DNA of 64,000 nucleotides, taken from positions 16,992 to 80,991 of the forward strand of contig JACPUH010000037.1 in the NCBI GenBank assembly GCA_016192345.1, in the 5' to 3' direction. The position numbers were made by a program, and so were the translations under genes. This DNA is from Ignavibacteriales bacterium (GTDB taxonomy: Bacteria > Bacteroidota > Ignavibacteria > UBA10030). The notes under the pieces were generated by a model that saw only the letters and a program-made list of their open reading frames with translations, did not search any database and was not told where the DNA came from. Below, piece by piece: positions 44,208 through 52,319 of the stretch. Positions within the stretch are counted from its first letter, which is position 1; every line of letters begins with the position of its first letter.

Positions 44208-45485
44208 TTATTCCGAAGACCGCATATGCTCGCGAGGCTCCTCCACTGGCAGGAGCAGCAGCAGTCCTGTCAGCAACAACAACCCGACCGAGAGGATGGC
44301 GACACGCTGGTTGAAATTGGAGGAGATGAATCCAAAAACGGCAGGCCCGACAATAGCAGACGCCTTTCCGAAAAAAGAATAAAATCCGAAGAACTCAGTC
44401 TTTTTTTCAGCGGGGATGATCAGGGAGAAGAGGCTGCGGCTCGTCGATTGAGACGAACCCATCGCAACGCCGGCCAGCATTCCCAGAAGATAGAATACCG
44501 TCTTACTTTCGGTAAGGTAGGCGATCACGGTGATACCCAGCCAGAGAAGAAGAGAAATGTTCAGGATTTTCTTATGGCCGAACTTGTCGGCAAGGATGCC
44601 GAAACTCGACGAGCCGAGGATCGCTGTTGTCTGTACGATGGCGAAGAAGATCACGATTTCCGTGGCGTCCATCTTCAACGTCTCATAGGCAAAGATCGTC
44701 GAAAAGACAATGATCGTATTCACCGCATCGATGTAGACAAAATAGGAAAGGAGGAAGCGGCCCACATTTCTGTAACGGGGGAACTCCTTCAGGGTGTTCC
44801 AGAGCAGGCGGAAGCCGCTGGCGAACAGAGCGGGAGTAAGGCGTTCGTGCCGCTGCCGTTCCGGAACCAGAATGAGGAGTGGAGTGGCGAAAAGGGCGAA
44901 AAAGGCTGCCGCAATGAGAAATGTAATCCGGACGTTTGCCGCGTTCTGCAGGTCAAACCCCCCGGCGAGGAATGGGAATGAGACGGCGAGTGTGACAAGC
45001 GATCCGATGTACCCCATGGCGAATCCGTACCCGGAGACGCGACCATAACTCCGCTCGGTAGTAATTTCGGGAAGGAAGGCATCGTAGAACACCAGTCCGG
45101 CTTCAAAGCCGATGTTGGCGAGGATCACCAACAGCATCCCGGGGATGATCATCCCTGCTTCCACGAAAAACAACCCAATGGTTGCGCCGATGCAAAGTGC
45201 GGTAAACAGAAAGAGAAACTTTTTTTTCCCTGCGCCGGAATCGGCCACCGCGCCAAGCACGGGGGAGAGCAGGACGACGCACAGCATCGAAATGCTGAAC
45301 GACGATCCCCACAGAAAGTCCGCCTGGGGGTCCGAACCGGTGACAATCGTTCTGAAATAGATGGGATAAACGACGGTGAGGATGATGACGTAAAACGCCG
45401 TGTTGACGAAGTCGAACAACGACCAGGAAAAAATTTGTGCCCTGGTGGCGGGGCGCTTCTCGCGGTCGGTACGCGGTTCCGTCAT
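44208..45485 (-). CDS. MFS transporter, UMF1/Atg22-like family
   Basis: 425 residues with about 12 membrane helices. The N-terminus has the UMF1-type IFSWSLFDFVNTAFYVIILTV (split about 18-38) and the MFS loop 2-3 motif GAVADSGAGKKKFL. YDAFLPEITTERSYGRVSGYGFAMGYIG near 133-160 is also characteristic of this family (DxxLP-ix-R-s-GxG-a-GYxG). The loop GILADKFGHKKIL is the second MFS A-motif. It starts within the nusB stop (ATGA overlap), so they are coupled. The Atg22 relation suggests amino acid or small metabolite efflux; substrate not determinable. Confidence 0.85.
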   Translation of the reverse strand: MTEPRTDREKRPATRAQIFSWSLFDFVNTAFYVIILTVVYPIYFRTIVTGSDPQADFLWGSSFSISMLCVVLLSPVLGAVADSGAGKKKFLFLFTALCIGATIGLFFVEAGMIIPGMLLVILANIGFEAGLVFYDAFLPEITTERSYGRVSGYGFAMGYIGSLVTLAVSFPFLAGGFDLQNAANVRITFLIAAAFFALFATPLLILVPERQRHERLTPALFASGFRLLWNTLKEFPRYRNVGRFLLSYFVYIDAVNTIIVFSTIFAYETLKMDATEIVIFFAIVQTTAILGSSSFGILADKFGHKKILNISLLLWLGITVIAYLTESKTVFYLLGMLAGVAMGSSQSTSRSLFSLIIPAEKKTEFFGFYSFFGKASAIVGPAVFGFISSNFNQRVAILSVGLLLLTGLLLLLPVEEPREHMRSSE

Positions 45486-45958
45486 GCGATCGGCTTCTTT
45501 TTCGTGGAGGTCTCGAGCAACCCGCGACCGGTTTTCTTCACCCGGTCCCCTTTCTTCAGGTCGGCAAGAATGGAATCCAGCACGCCGTTCACAAACTTGT
45601 CGCTTTTTTCCGTGCTGTAGCGCCGGGCGATTTCAATCGCTTCATTAATCGAGACTTTGGGGGGAATATCTTCAAAATAGAGAAGTTCACAGATTCCCAT
45701 GCGGAGGATGATCCGGTCGATCACCGCCAGCCGGTTGAACTCCCAGTTGGCCACGCGTCCCTTGATCAAGGCATCAAGCTCCCCCTTGACCTCGATCGTT
45801 TTCAGGATGAGCTGTTTGGCAAGCTCGAACACCTCCGGTTCTTTCTTCAGCGGGGCGACAATATGCTCCAGGATCAGGTCGACCGATTCACCGGAGAGCT
45901 CATGGGCATACAATGCCTGGAGCACCTTTTCCCTGATTTGTCTGCGTTTAATGGACAT
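45482..45958 (-). CDS. nusB: Transcription antitermination factor NusB
   Basis: 158 residues. Begins KRRQIREKVLQALYAHELSG, the typical all-helical NusB N-terminus with an Arg-rich RNA face, and has RLAVIDRIILRMGICELLYF and PPKVSINEAIEIARRYSTEKSDKFVNGVLD (each cut here by position, about 78-97 and 101-130), which are the family's best conserved stretches. NusB with NusE binds boxA RNA and prevents termination in rRNA operons. Slightly longer than average because of a basic tail (KKTGRGLLETSTKKK). It lies between an ABC ATPase and an MFS gene. Confidence 0.95.
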   Translation of the reverse strand: MSIKRRQIREKVLQALYAHELSGESVDLILEHIVAPLKKEPEVFELAKQLILKTIEVKGELDALIKGRVANWEFNRLAVIDRIILRMGICELLYFEDIPPKVSINEAIEIARRYSTEKSDKFVNGVLDSILADLKKGDRVKKTGRGLLETSTKKKPIA

Positions 45959-46015
45959 GGATTCGTCTGGACTCGTTTCTTGCGGGACCGGTCAGCGACC
46001 GGGCTCGGAGGTTGA

Positions 46016-46918
46016 TCAGCGTGCTCTGTTCCCGTGTTCCATGATTTGTTCCGGGATCAGCGATATTCGGATCGAAGAAGCTTGAGGATGCCGGTCGACA
46101 AGCACGCGTGCATGGAACACCGACTGAATGTTCGATTCCGTTAGAACGTCTTCCGGTGTACCCAACGCAACGATCGTCGATCCCGCCGCCCGCCTTTGGA
46201 AGGGTCTTCTTTCCCTTCCATCGGCAGATTCTCCGGCAGGGCCCGGATCCGGATGCTGCGGGGCAAGCAGCATGATCCGCTTGCTGAAGGTGGCAGCGAG
46301 ATTGAGGTCATGGGACACGGAAAGAATGGTCAGGCCCTTCTCGTGTTCGCGACGGAGGATTTGGAAGATATCGATCTGATGAGCAATATCCAGATGTGCG
46401 TTCGGCTCGTCGAGCAACAAGATCCTGGGTTGTTGGCAAAGGGCCCGCGCGATCAGGACGCGTTGTCGCTCCCCGCCCGAGAGAGCAGTTATCGGCTTCA
46501 TCGCCAAATGGTCAATATCGACAAGACTCATGACAGCGTGGGCAAGCTCGATGTCGTTCGCCCCTTCGAATCCGAACCGGCTGAGGTAGGGGGAGCGTCC
46601 CATCAGCACGACTTCAAGAACGGTGAACGGGAATACCCAGAGCCCGTCCTGGGGAACATACGCGACTGTCCGGGCGATGTCGCTGCGACGGAGGGTGTTC
46701 AAAGGTCGGTCCCCGAGCGAGATGTTCCCTTCTCCCGGCAGAAGAATCCGGTTCAGCAGCTTCAGAAGAGTGGATTTGCCGGAACCGTTCGGTCCGAGCA
46801 GGCTGAGAAAATCGCCCGAAGGAACGTCGAAAGAAACATCGCGTAACACGGGAAGATCGTGGTAGCGGAAAGCAATGTGATCGACGCGAAGGTTCATGCG
46901 GGTGGTTTGAGAGAACAT
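46016..46918 (-). CDS. ABC transporter ATP-binding protein, FecE/BtuD-like (siderophore, haem or B12 type)
   Basis: 300 residues. Walker A GPNGSGKST (about 43-51), Q-loop YVPQDG, signature LSGGERQR, Walker B ILLLDEP, and the switch His in SVSHD. The start LRVDHIAFRYHDLPVLRDVSF and the VLMGRSPYLSRFGFEG stretch are typical of FecE/BtuD/HmuV ATPases. The C-terminal 80 residues include an unusual low-complexity insert (PDPGPAGESADGRERRPFQR). No permease or binding protein gene is adjacent, so its partner must be elsewhere. Cobalamin or iron-chelate uptake is inferred from family only. An in-frame ATG seven codons in is an alternative start. Confidence 0.88.
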   Translation of the reverse strand: MFSQTTRMNLRVDHIAFRYHDLPVLRDVSFDVPSGDFLSLLGPNGSGKSTLLKLLNRILLPGEGNISLGDRPLNTLRRSDIARTVAYVPQDGLWVFPFTVLEVVLMGRSPYLSRFGFEGANDIELAHAVMSLVDIDHLAMKPITALSGGERQRVLIARALCQQPRILLLDEPNAHLDIAHQIDIFQILRREHEKGLTILSVSHDLNLAATFSKRIMLLAPQHPDPGPAGESADGRERRPFQRRAAGSTIVALGTPEDVLTESNIQSVFHARVLVDRHPQASSIRISLIPEQIMEHGNRAR

Positions 46919-46968
46919 GATCGAGCGAACAGGACGGCAGTACTTCTCACCGGGAAAAAGTGTTGATC

Positions 46969-46997
46969 AAAATAGGCAAAAAAGGAATCGGCTGCAA
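46969..46997 (-). promoter_or_regulatory. Candidate promoter of the ABC ATPase - nusB - MFS operon
   Basis: Minus-strand TTGCAG (46997-46992), 17-base spacer, TATTTT (46974-46969), about 45 bases before the ATPase ATG. It is back to back with the thiamine locus promoter. Confidence 0.5.
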
Positions 46998-47013
46998 GTC
47001 AACTCTGAGGCTC

Positions 47014-47042
47014 TTGACATCAATGTGCGTTCATGGTATATT
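47014..47042 (+). promoter_or_regulatory. Sigma-70 promoter of the thiamine locus
   Basis: TTGACA (47014-47019), spacer of 17, TATATT (47037-47042). The start point would be near 47050, placing the whole TPP aptamer at the 5' end of the transcript. Confidence 0.8.
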
Positions 47043-47074
47043 GGCGTAGTTCTTTTTATGTCAGTTGTTGTTTT

Positions 47075-47165
47075 TCCGTTAGGGGTGTCGCGTCGCTTCA
47101 GAGTGACGCGGCTGAGAGCAAACCCTTCGAACCTGAACTGGGTCATACCAGCGAAGGAAAACGGA
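47075..47165 (+). ncRNA. TPP riboswitch (THI element) aptamer
   Basis: The conserved THI-box parts appear in order: AGGGGTGTC (47081-47089), GCTGAGAG (47111-47118), CCCTTCGAACCTGA (47123-47136) and CTGGGTCATACCAGCGAAGG (47138-47157). A short variable P3 hairpin, GCGTCGCTTCAGAGTGACGC, lies between the first two. The P1 helix closes with TCCGTT (47075-47080) and AACGGA (47160-47165) and can extend by three more A-T pairs. Binding of thiamine pyrophosphate would lower expression of the TonB receptor downstream. Confidence 0.96.
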
Positions 47166-47177
47166 AAATGGTGTATC

Positions 47178-47221
47178 AAAGCCGTTTTCCATGCTCCTTC
47201 GGAAAACGGCTTTTTTTATTT
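47178..47221 (+). terminator. Riboswitch-controlled Rho-independent terminator
   Basis: Stem AAAGCCGTTTTCC (47178-47190) with GGAAAACGGCTTT (47201-47213), ten-base loop, then a T-rich run to 47221. The segment CCGTTTTCC (47182-47190) can instead pair with GGAAAACGG at 47156-47164, the 3' side of the aptamer, giving an antiterminator when TPP is absent. Confidence 0.92.
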
Positions 47222-47244
47222 CAAACGGATGGAGGGAGAGAACC

Positions 47245-49689
47245 ATGAGAAAAATATCATGCATCGCTGCGTTGTGTCTTTTCGGATTTTCCTTCGGTGC
47301 GGCGCAACCGGGGAGTATTACCGGGAGCGTGTTCGAAGGAGGGACCAAACGTCCGCTGGAATCGGCAAACATCCTGCTTCAGGGAACTTCCTTGGGAACA
47401 ACCTCCGACAGCGCAGGACAATTCCGGATCGATCATCTCCAACCGGGAGGCTACCGGGTGCAGGTGAGTTTCGTCGGCTATCGGACCAGGAGGCTCGACG
47501 TGATCGTGGGAGCGGGAGAAACGGTTTCGTTGGAGCTGGGACTGGAGCCGACGGTTCTGCCCGGCCAGACGATCGTGATTTCGGCCACGCGGGCGAGGGA
47601 GAGGGAGAACCCGGTGGCGTTTGCCACCCTGACGGCCGCCGACCTGAAAGAGCGGTACTCGACGCAGGACATCCCGCAACTTCTCTCGGAGCTTCCTTCC
47701 ACCACGTTTTATTCCGAGAATGGAAACGGGATCGGCTATAACTATCTCAATATCCGCGGTTTCGACCAGCGACGGATTTCCGTCATGATCAACGGGATCC
47801 CCCAGAACGACCCTGAGGATCATAACGTGTACTGGCTGGATTTTCCCGACCTTGCGGCGAACCTGGAGGATATGCAGGTGCAGCGCGGAGCGGGGAGCGC
47901 CTTTCATGGCCCCCCCGCAATCGGCGGCTCCGTGAATTTGATCACTTCGACCTTTGCCCGGACTCCCGGCATCGAACTTTCGCTCGGATCCGGAAGCTTT
48001 ACTACTCGCAAATATTCCGTTGCGGTCCAGTCCGGACTCGTGCAAAACAAGTACCAGGTGTACGGGCGCCTCTCACGCATCACAACGGAGGGATACCGCG
48101 AACGCTCGTGGGCCGATTTCTCGAGTTACTTCCTGGGTGCGGTTCGGTACGATGAGTCCATGACCACGCAGTTCAACTTTTATGGCGGACCGGTAGCCGA
48201 CCACCTGGCCTACTACGGAATCTCAAAATCGGAGGCCTATTCCTCCGACCCCGGGATTCGCCGGCGCAATCCGATCGCCAGGCCGGAGGAGATCGAGAAC
48301 TTCAGCCAGCCGCATTACGAACTCCTCCATGAATGGCGCGTGGATGAGAGGATCACGCTGAACAATGCGATCTTTCTCGTCACCGGTGAAGGGTTTTTTG
48401 ATTACGACGGATCGTGGGCACCGTATTCCTATTACCGGATCACCAGGGAAAATGGGTTCAACGTTGTCGGCGATCCGGAGGATCAGTATATCCCGAATGC
48501 GCTGATCCGTGCCTACGTCCGCAATACCCAGTACGGCTGGTTGCCGCGGGCGACGATCGAACACAACGGTGGTGCGTTGACGGTCGGTGCCGAATTCCGT
48601 AGTCATCGTTCCGTTCATTGGGGAGCTTTGCGCTGGGGTGAACAACTCCCCCCGGGGGTTACCCCCGACTATCATTATTATGAATATGAAGGGGCGAAGG
48701 ATATCGTTTCGGTGTACGCCCATGAAATGGTTCCACTCTCACCCGGCTTGATAGCGCAGCTGGATCTTCAATATGTTTTCAACCGATATCACCTGCGAAG
48801 TGAGAAGTACCTCGGTACGGAATTTTCTGTCCCGTACCACTTTCTGAACCCGCGCTTTGGTTTGAATTACAACATTACAGAGAAGCTGAATTTTTACACC
48901 CAGGTCTCCCGGACCTCACGCGAGCCGCGGTTGAAGAACCTCTATGACGCCGCTGAAGCGAGCACGCCCGCGTCATGGGGCGCGGTGACACCGCAGTTCG
49001 AAACGACTCCCGGTGGTCAGCATGATTTCAGTCGCCCCTTGGTGAAACCCGAAAAGCTGACCAGCATGGAGATCGGGGCGGGCTACACCGCCGGCAGTCT
49101 TCGTGTCGGAGCCAACGTCTATTATATGGACTTTACCGATGAGATCATCAAGAGTGGACAACTGGACCGTTTTGGCCAGCCCGTCACCGGGAATGCCGAA
49201 AAGACCCTTCATCAGGGGATTGAACTTACAGCGGCGACGCACCTCCTTGACGGACTCGAACTCTCCGGAACCATGACGGTGAGTCGGAACCGACTGACAA
49301 AGTACACAGTGTACGACGGCGGCACGCCGGTTGCCCTGAACGGCAACGCGATCGCAGGCTTCCCCGATTTCCTTGCCAATGGCCGCGCAACGTATCGCGC
49401 AGGAGCCTGGATATCAACACTTTCGTTTCAGCATGTCGGGGCTTTTTCGACGGATAATTTTCAGAACCCGGGGACCGGTGCAACCGATCCCGGCCGTACG
49501 GTCGATGCGTATACCGTCCTCCATGCGTGGCTGTCATACCAGATCCCGGTTTCGTTCGCACAGGAACTGGAGTTGAGGCTCCAGATCAACAACCTCTTGA
49601 ACAAGATCTATGCAGGCCATGGTGAGGGGGATGATTTTTTCCCCGCGGCAGAGCGGAATATCTTTGCTTCGATCCGTTTGAAGATGTAG
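47245..49689 (+). CDS. TPP-riboswitch-controlled TonB-dependent receptor (probable thiamine/TPP receptor)
   Basis: 814 residues from the ATG at 47245, preceded by GGAGGGAGAG; an upstream ATG at 47191 lies in the terminator loop and is rejected. Signal peptide 1-20 (FGFSFGAAQ). CarboxypepD_reg-like domain about 21-100 (GSITGSVFEGGTKRPLESANI), plug about 115-230 (NYLNIRGFDQRRISVMINGI, QVQRGAGSAFHGPPAIGGSVN), then a 22-strand barrel ending IFASIRLKM. The TPP riboswitch just upstream and the thiamine pyrophosphokinase downstream indicate thiamine or its phosphates as ligand; TPP-regulated TonB receptors are known from comparative studies of thiamine regulons in Bacteroidetes. Confidence 0.9.
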   Translation: MRKISCIAALCLFGFSFGAAQPGSITGSVFEGGTKRPLESANILLQGTSLGTTSDSAGQFRIDHLQPGGYRVQVSFVGYRTRRLDVIVGAGETVSLELGLEPTVLPGQTIVISATRARERENPVAFATLTAADLKERYSTQDIPQLLSELPSTTFYSENGNGIGYNYLNIRGFDQRRISVMINGIPQNDPEDHNVYWLDFPDLAANLEDMQVQRGAGSAFHGPPAIGGSVNLITSTFARTPGIELSLGSGSFTTRKYSVAVQSGLVQNKYQVYGRLSRITTEGYRERSWADFSSYFLGAVRYDESMTTQFNFYGGPVADHLAYYGISKSEAYSSDPGIRRRNPIARPEEIENFSQPHYELLHEWRVDERITLNNAIFLVTGEGFFDYDGSWAPYSYYRITRENGFNVVGDPEDQYIPNALIRAYVRNTQYGWLPRATIEHNGGALTVGAEFRSHRSVHWGALRWGEQLPPGVTPDYHYYEYEGAKDIVSVYAHEMVPLSPGLIAQLDLQYVFNRYHLRSEKYLGTEFSVPYHFLNPRFGLNYNITEKLNFYTQVSRTSREPRLKNLYDAAEASTPASWGAVTPQFETTPGGQHDFSRPLVKPEKLTSMEIGAGYTAGSLRVGANVYYMDFTDEIIKSGQLDRFGQPVTGNAEKTLHQGIELTAATHLLDGLELSGTMTVSRNRLTKYTVYDGGTPVALNGNAIAGFPDFLANGRATYRAGAWISTLSFQHVGAFSTDNFQNPGTGATDPGRTVDAYTVLHAWLSYQIPVSFAQELELRLQINNLLNKIYAGHGEGDDFFPAAERNIFASIRLKM

Positions 49690-49770
49690 ATTGAACGGCA
49701 GTGCCCGACGCAAGGGGGGCGACCGCGAAGGGATCCACCGCTCCACAACTTCTATGACAAAGTTCCCGGC

Positions 49771-50406
49771 ATGGTCAAACGCGCACTCATCATAGCCAAC
49801 GGCGAGCCGCCGAAGAAGAGCCTGCTGCAGACCCTCGCCCGGGAATCGGACTTCATCGTTTGTGCGGACGGCGGGGCCAACACGGCGCTCAAGTTCGGTA
49901 TCATTCCCCACGCAATCGTGGGAGACATGGATTCCATCCATGCCGAGACGCTCTCGAAGTTTCGCACCGTGCCGCAATATGCCGACACCGACCAGGAATC
50001 GACGGACCTTGAGAAAGTGGTAACGTGGACCATCAGGGAACAGTACGATCACATCACGGTCGCGGCAGGATTGGGAAAACGCATGGACCACACCGTCGGG
50101 AACCTCGGGGTCATGGCGAAGTTTTATCCCGACGCCGTTATTCGTTTTGTCGATGACCTCGGAGAACTCTCTTACGTCGGCAGCAAGACCGAATTCGAGG
50201 CCGAGATCGGTTCAACGGTTTCACTCATTCCTCTCAACCGCTGCGAAGGAATCACCACGGCCGGATTGAAGTATCCCCTGACGAACGAACGGCTGGAGCT
50301 CGGGTTTCGCGATGGCACCAGTAATGAAGTGATTTCCAATCCCGTCCTGATTGTCGTTAAAAAAGGGCACCTTCTCCTGTTTCGGCTGCACACCGGACCT
50401 CACTGA
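49771..50406 (+). CDS. Thiamine pyrophosphokinase
   Basis: 211 residues, the usual family length. ATP + thiamine gives TPP + AMP in the cytoplasm. Motifs: ALIIANGEPP (5-14), CADGGANTAL (31-40), IVGDMDSI (48-55), the DTDQESTDLEK catalytic/ATP region (72-82), and GLGKRMDHTVGN (99-110), which match the N-terminal catalytic domain. The C-terminal TPK_B1-like beta domain includes SLIPL and GLKYPL followed by NEVI. It lies 81 bp after the receptor and 9 bp before the symporter and so completes an uptake-and-trapping pathway. The symbol thiN is used for the bacterial enzyme. Confidence 0.93.
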   Translation: MVKRALIIANGEPPKKSLLQTLARESDFIVCADGGANTALKFGIIPHAIVGDMDSIHAETLSKFRTVPQYADTDQESTDLEKVVTWTIREQYDHITVAAGLGKRMDHTVGNLGVMAKFYPDAVIRFVDDLGELSYVGSKTEFEAEIGSTVSLIPLNRCEGITTAGLKYPLTNERLELGFRDGTSNEVISNPVLIVVKKGHLLLFRLHTGPH

Positions 50407-50415
50407 GCTTCCACG

Positions 50416-51849
50416 ATGGTTTCCCTCTCGCTTGTTGATTCCCTGCTGATCGGCCTCTATTGCGTGGCGGTCGTGTCTGTCGGATTCCGTGCCGCGCACA
50501 GGCGGAAAACGGGCACGGATGATTTTTTGCTCGCCGGGCGAACACTGACGCTCCCGATGTTTGTCGCGACGCTTGTCTCCACTTGGTACGGAGGGATTCT
50601 CGGGGTCGGGGAATTCTCCTACAACTTCGGCCTCTCCAACTGGGTCGTGTTTGGCCTGCCGTACTACTTCTTTGCGCTCCTCTTTGCGCTCGTGCTTGCC
50701 AAACGCATCCGCGCCACAAACCTGTACACGATTCCCGACAAGCTCGAAGCCTCGTACGACCGGAAGACGGCACTCCTCGGAGGTGTACTCACCTTCATTC
50801 TGGTGACCCCCGCGGCCTATGTATTGATGCTGGGCATCCTTGTGCAGTTGATGGTGGGTCTCGACCTGGCAACAAGCATCCTGCTCTCCACGTCTCTCAC
50901 CGTGTGTTATCTCTATGCGGGCGGATTCCGGTCCGATGTCTGGGCAAATGCTTTCGAGTTCGTCATGATGTTCCTAGGCTTTGCGATGATTCTGCCGTTT
51001 GCCTATGCCCAATTCGGAGGGTTCGATTTCATCGCCTCTCACGTCCCGCCCCTCCACCTGACATGGCATGGCGGCAACACGTGGCAGTACATGACCGTCT
51101 GGTTTTTCATCGCCTTGTGGACGCTCGTTGACCCGGCTTTTCACCAGCGTTGTTACGCCGCAAAGGATGGCGCGACGGCACAACGCGGGATTTTGGTATC
51201 GATTCTCTTCTGGTTCTGCTTCGACTTCATGACAAGCACGGCGGGATTGTATGCCCGGGCAGCGCTGCCGGAACTGGAAAAACCGCTCTTTGCCTACCCG
51301 ATGCTTGCGGAATTGACCCTGCCAACGGTGGCAAAAGGGCTCTTTTACATCGGCATGCTGGCGACGATCATGTCCTCTCTCAGCAGTCTTATGTTTCTTT
51401 CGGCAACGACGATCGGGAAGGATATTGTGGGAAGGTTACGGTTGGATACAAAGGAATTGACGGCTTATGCGGTGCCTGAGCATGGTGCCGTCAACCGGTG
51501 GACGAAGATCGGCCTGTTTATCAGTTCCGCGTTCGCCATTGTGCTCGCGCTCGCGATCCCCTCTGTAGTGAGCATTTGGTACACGGTCGGCACATGCATT
51601 ATTCCCGGCCTCCTCGTCCCCGTGATCGCGGGTTATTTCGAGCGGCTGCGGATCTCCGCACCATATGCGTTTGCAGCGATGTTGTTCGGCTGGCTGACCT
51701 CAACCGTGAGCCTGATCGTTGGCATGCTCAATACGAGCAGCGGCACCCCGGAGTATCTGTTCGGCATGGAACCGATGTATCCCGGACTGCTTGTATCATT
51801 GAGTATCTGGGGAGCCGGGCGGATGTGGGGGAGGAAGGAAACGGCGTAG
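50416..51849 (+). CDS. Sodium:solute symporter (SSS family), candidate thiamine permease
   Basis: 477 residues with about 13 membrane helices in the LeuT-like SSF layout: LLAGRTLTLPMFVATLVSTWYGG (split near 37-59) is the SSF TM1/TM2 region, PDKLEASYDRKTALLGG the following loop, YAGGFRSDVWANAFEFVMMFLG the family signature region, and LATIMSSLSSLMFLSATTIGKDI the TM8 sodium-site segment. Gene spacing of 9 bp from thiamine pyrophosphokinase implies co-transcription. An SSS protein, ThiV, has been proposed as a thiamine transporter in other genomes from regulon analysis, so a role as inner-membrane thiamine permease is the best guess; pantothenate- or proline-like substrates cannot be excluded. 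Confidence 0.82.
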   Translation: MVSLSLVDSLLIGLYCVAVVSVGFRAAHRRKTGTDDFLLAGRTLTLPMFVATLVSTWYGGILGVGEFSYNFGLSNWVVFGLPYYFFALLFALVLAKRIRATNLYTIPDKLEASYDRKTALLGGVLTFILVTPAAYVLMLGILVQLMVGLDLATSILLSTSLTVCYLYAGGFRSDVWANAFEFVMMFLGFAMILPFAYAQFGGFDFIASHVPPLHLTWHGGNTWQYMTVWFFIALWTLVDPAFHQRCYAAKDGATAQRGILVSILFWFCFDFMTSTAGLYARAALPELEKPLFAYPMLAELTLPTVAKGLFYIGMLATIMSSLSSLMFLSATTIGKDIVGRLRLDTKELTAYAVPEHGAVNRWTKIGLFISSAFAIVLALAIPSVVSIWYTVGTCIIPGLLVPVIAGYFERLRISAPYAFAAMLFGWLTSTVSLIVGMLNTSSGTPEYLFGMEPMYPGLLVSLSIWGAGRMWGRKETA

Positions 51850-51855
51850 AAAACA

Positions 51856-51887
51856 GTACAGGCGAAGAAATGCCTCTTCGCCTGTAC
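51856..51887. terminator. Hairpin between convergent genes
   Basis: Perfect 13 bp stem GTACAGGCGAAGA/TCTTCGCCTGTAC with loop AATGCC, between the ends of the symporter (plus) and VOC (minus) genes. There is no strong T run, but the position fits a shared terminator. Confidence 0.65.
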
Positions 51888-51899
51888 CTTGATCCTGGT

Positions 51900-52277
51900 T
51901 CATCCCTTCTTTGCTCTCTCGCTCATTAAGGCAAGCACATTCTGATCCGGATCTTTAAAGAACGCCATCCACACCTCGCGGTCCCCGAGGTCTGCCACCA
52001 TGTGTGGAGGGGCGATGAAGTGCACTCCTCGTTGAGCCAGGGTTTCGTGCGCTGATGGCAGATCCGTCACACTGTAATAGACAACGGATGATGGATGATC
52101 GAACTCCGGCCCTTCGGGAATACCGAGATAGAGCCTGATCCCGCCGCAATTAAAGAACGCCATCTTCGGGGCCTGAAACAGAAAGTGCATGCCGAGCACA
52201 TCGCGATAGAACGCGACCGCCCTGTCGATATCATGAACGATGATGGAGATTTGCCCTATTTGATCGAGCGAGAACAT
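51900..52277 (-). CDS. VOC family (glyoxalase/bleomycin-resistance fold) protein
   Basis: 125 residues, a single VOC domain with two beta-alpha-beta-beta-beta modules. Starts ISIIVHDIDRAVAFYRDVLGM (9-29, the standard first module) and ends VWMAFFKDPDQNVLALMSER. Potential metal ligands are Asp or His in the first strand, Glu/Asp in GPEFDHP, and His in RGVHFI; the set is not that of glyoxalase I for certain. Probably a dioxygenase, lyase or binding protein; function unknown. It follows the SPFH gene by 42 bp on the same strand. Confidence 0.85.
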   Translation of the reverse strand: MFSLDQIGQISIIVHDIDRAVAFYRDVLGMHFLFQAPKMAFFNCGGIRLYLGIPEGPEFDHPSSVVYYSVTDLPSAHETLAQRGVHFIAPPHMVADLGDREVWMAFFKDPDQNVLALMSERAKKG

Positions 52278-52319
52278 GAGATCAGTGGCTCCCGGTTTGG
52301 ATAAGGGAAAAGACCCCCT

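Noticed and set aside
46917..47741. Plus-strand open frame running through the riboswitch and into the receptor gene
   Set aside because: It crosses the promoter, TPP aptamer and terminator, and is out of frame with the receptor.
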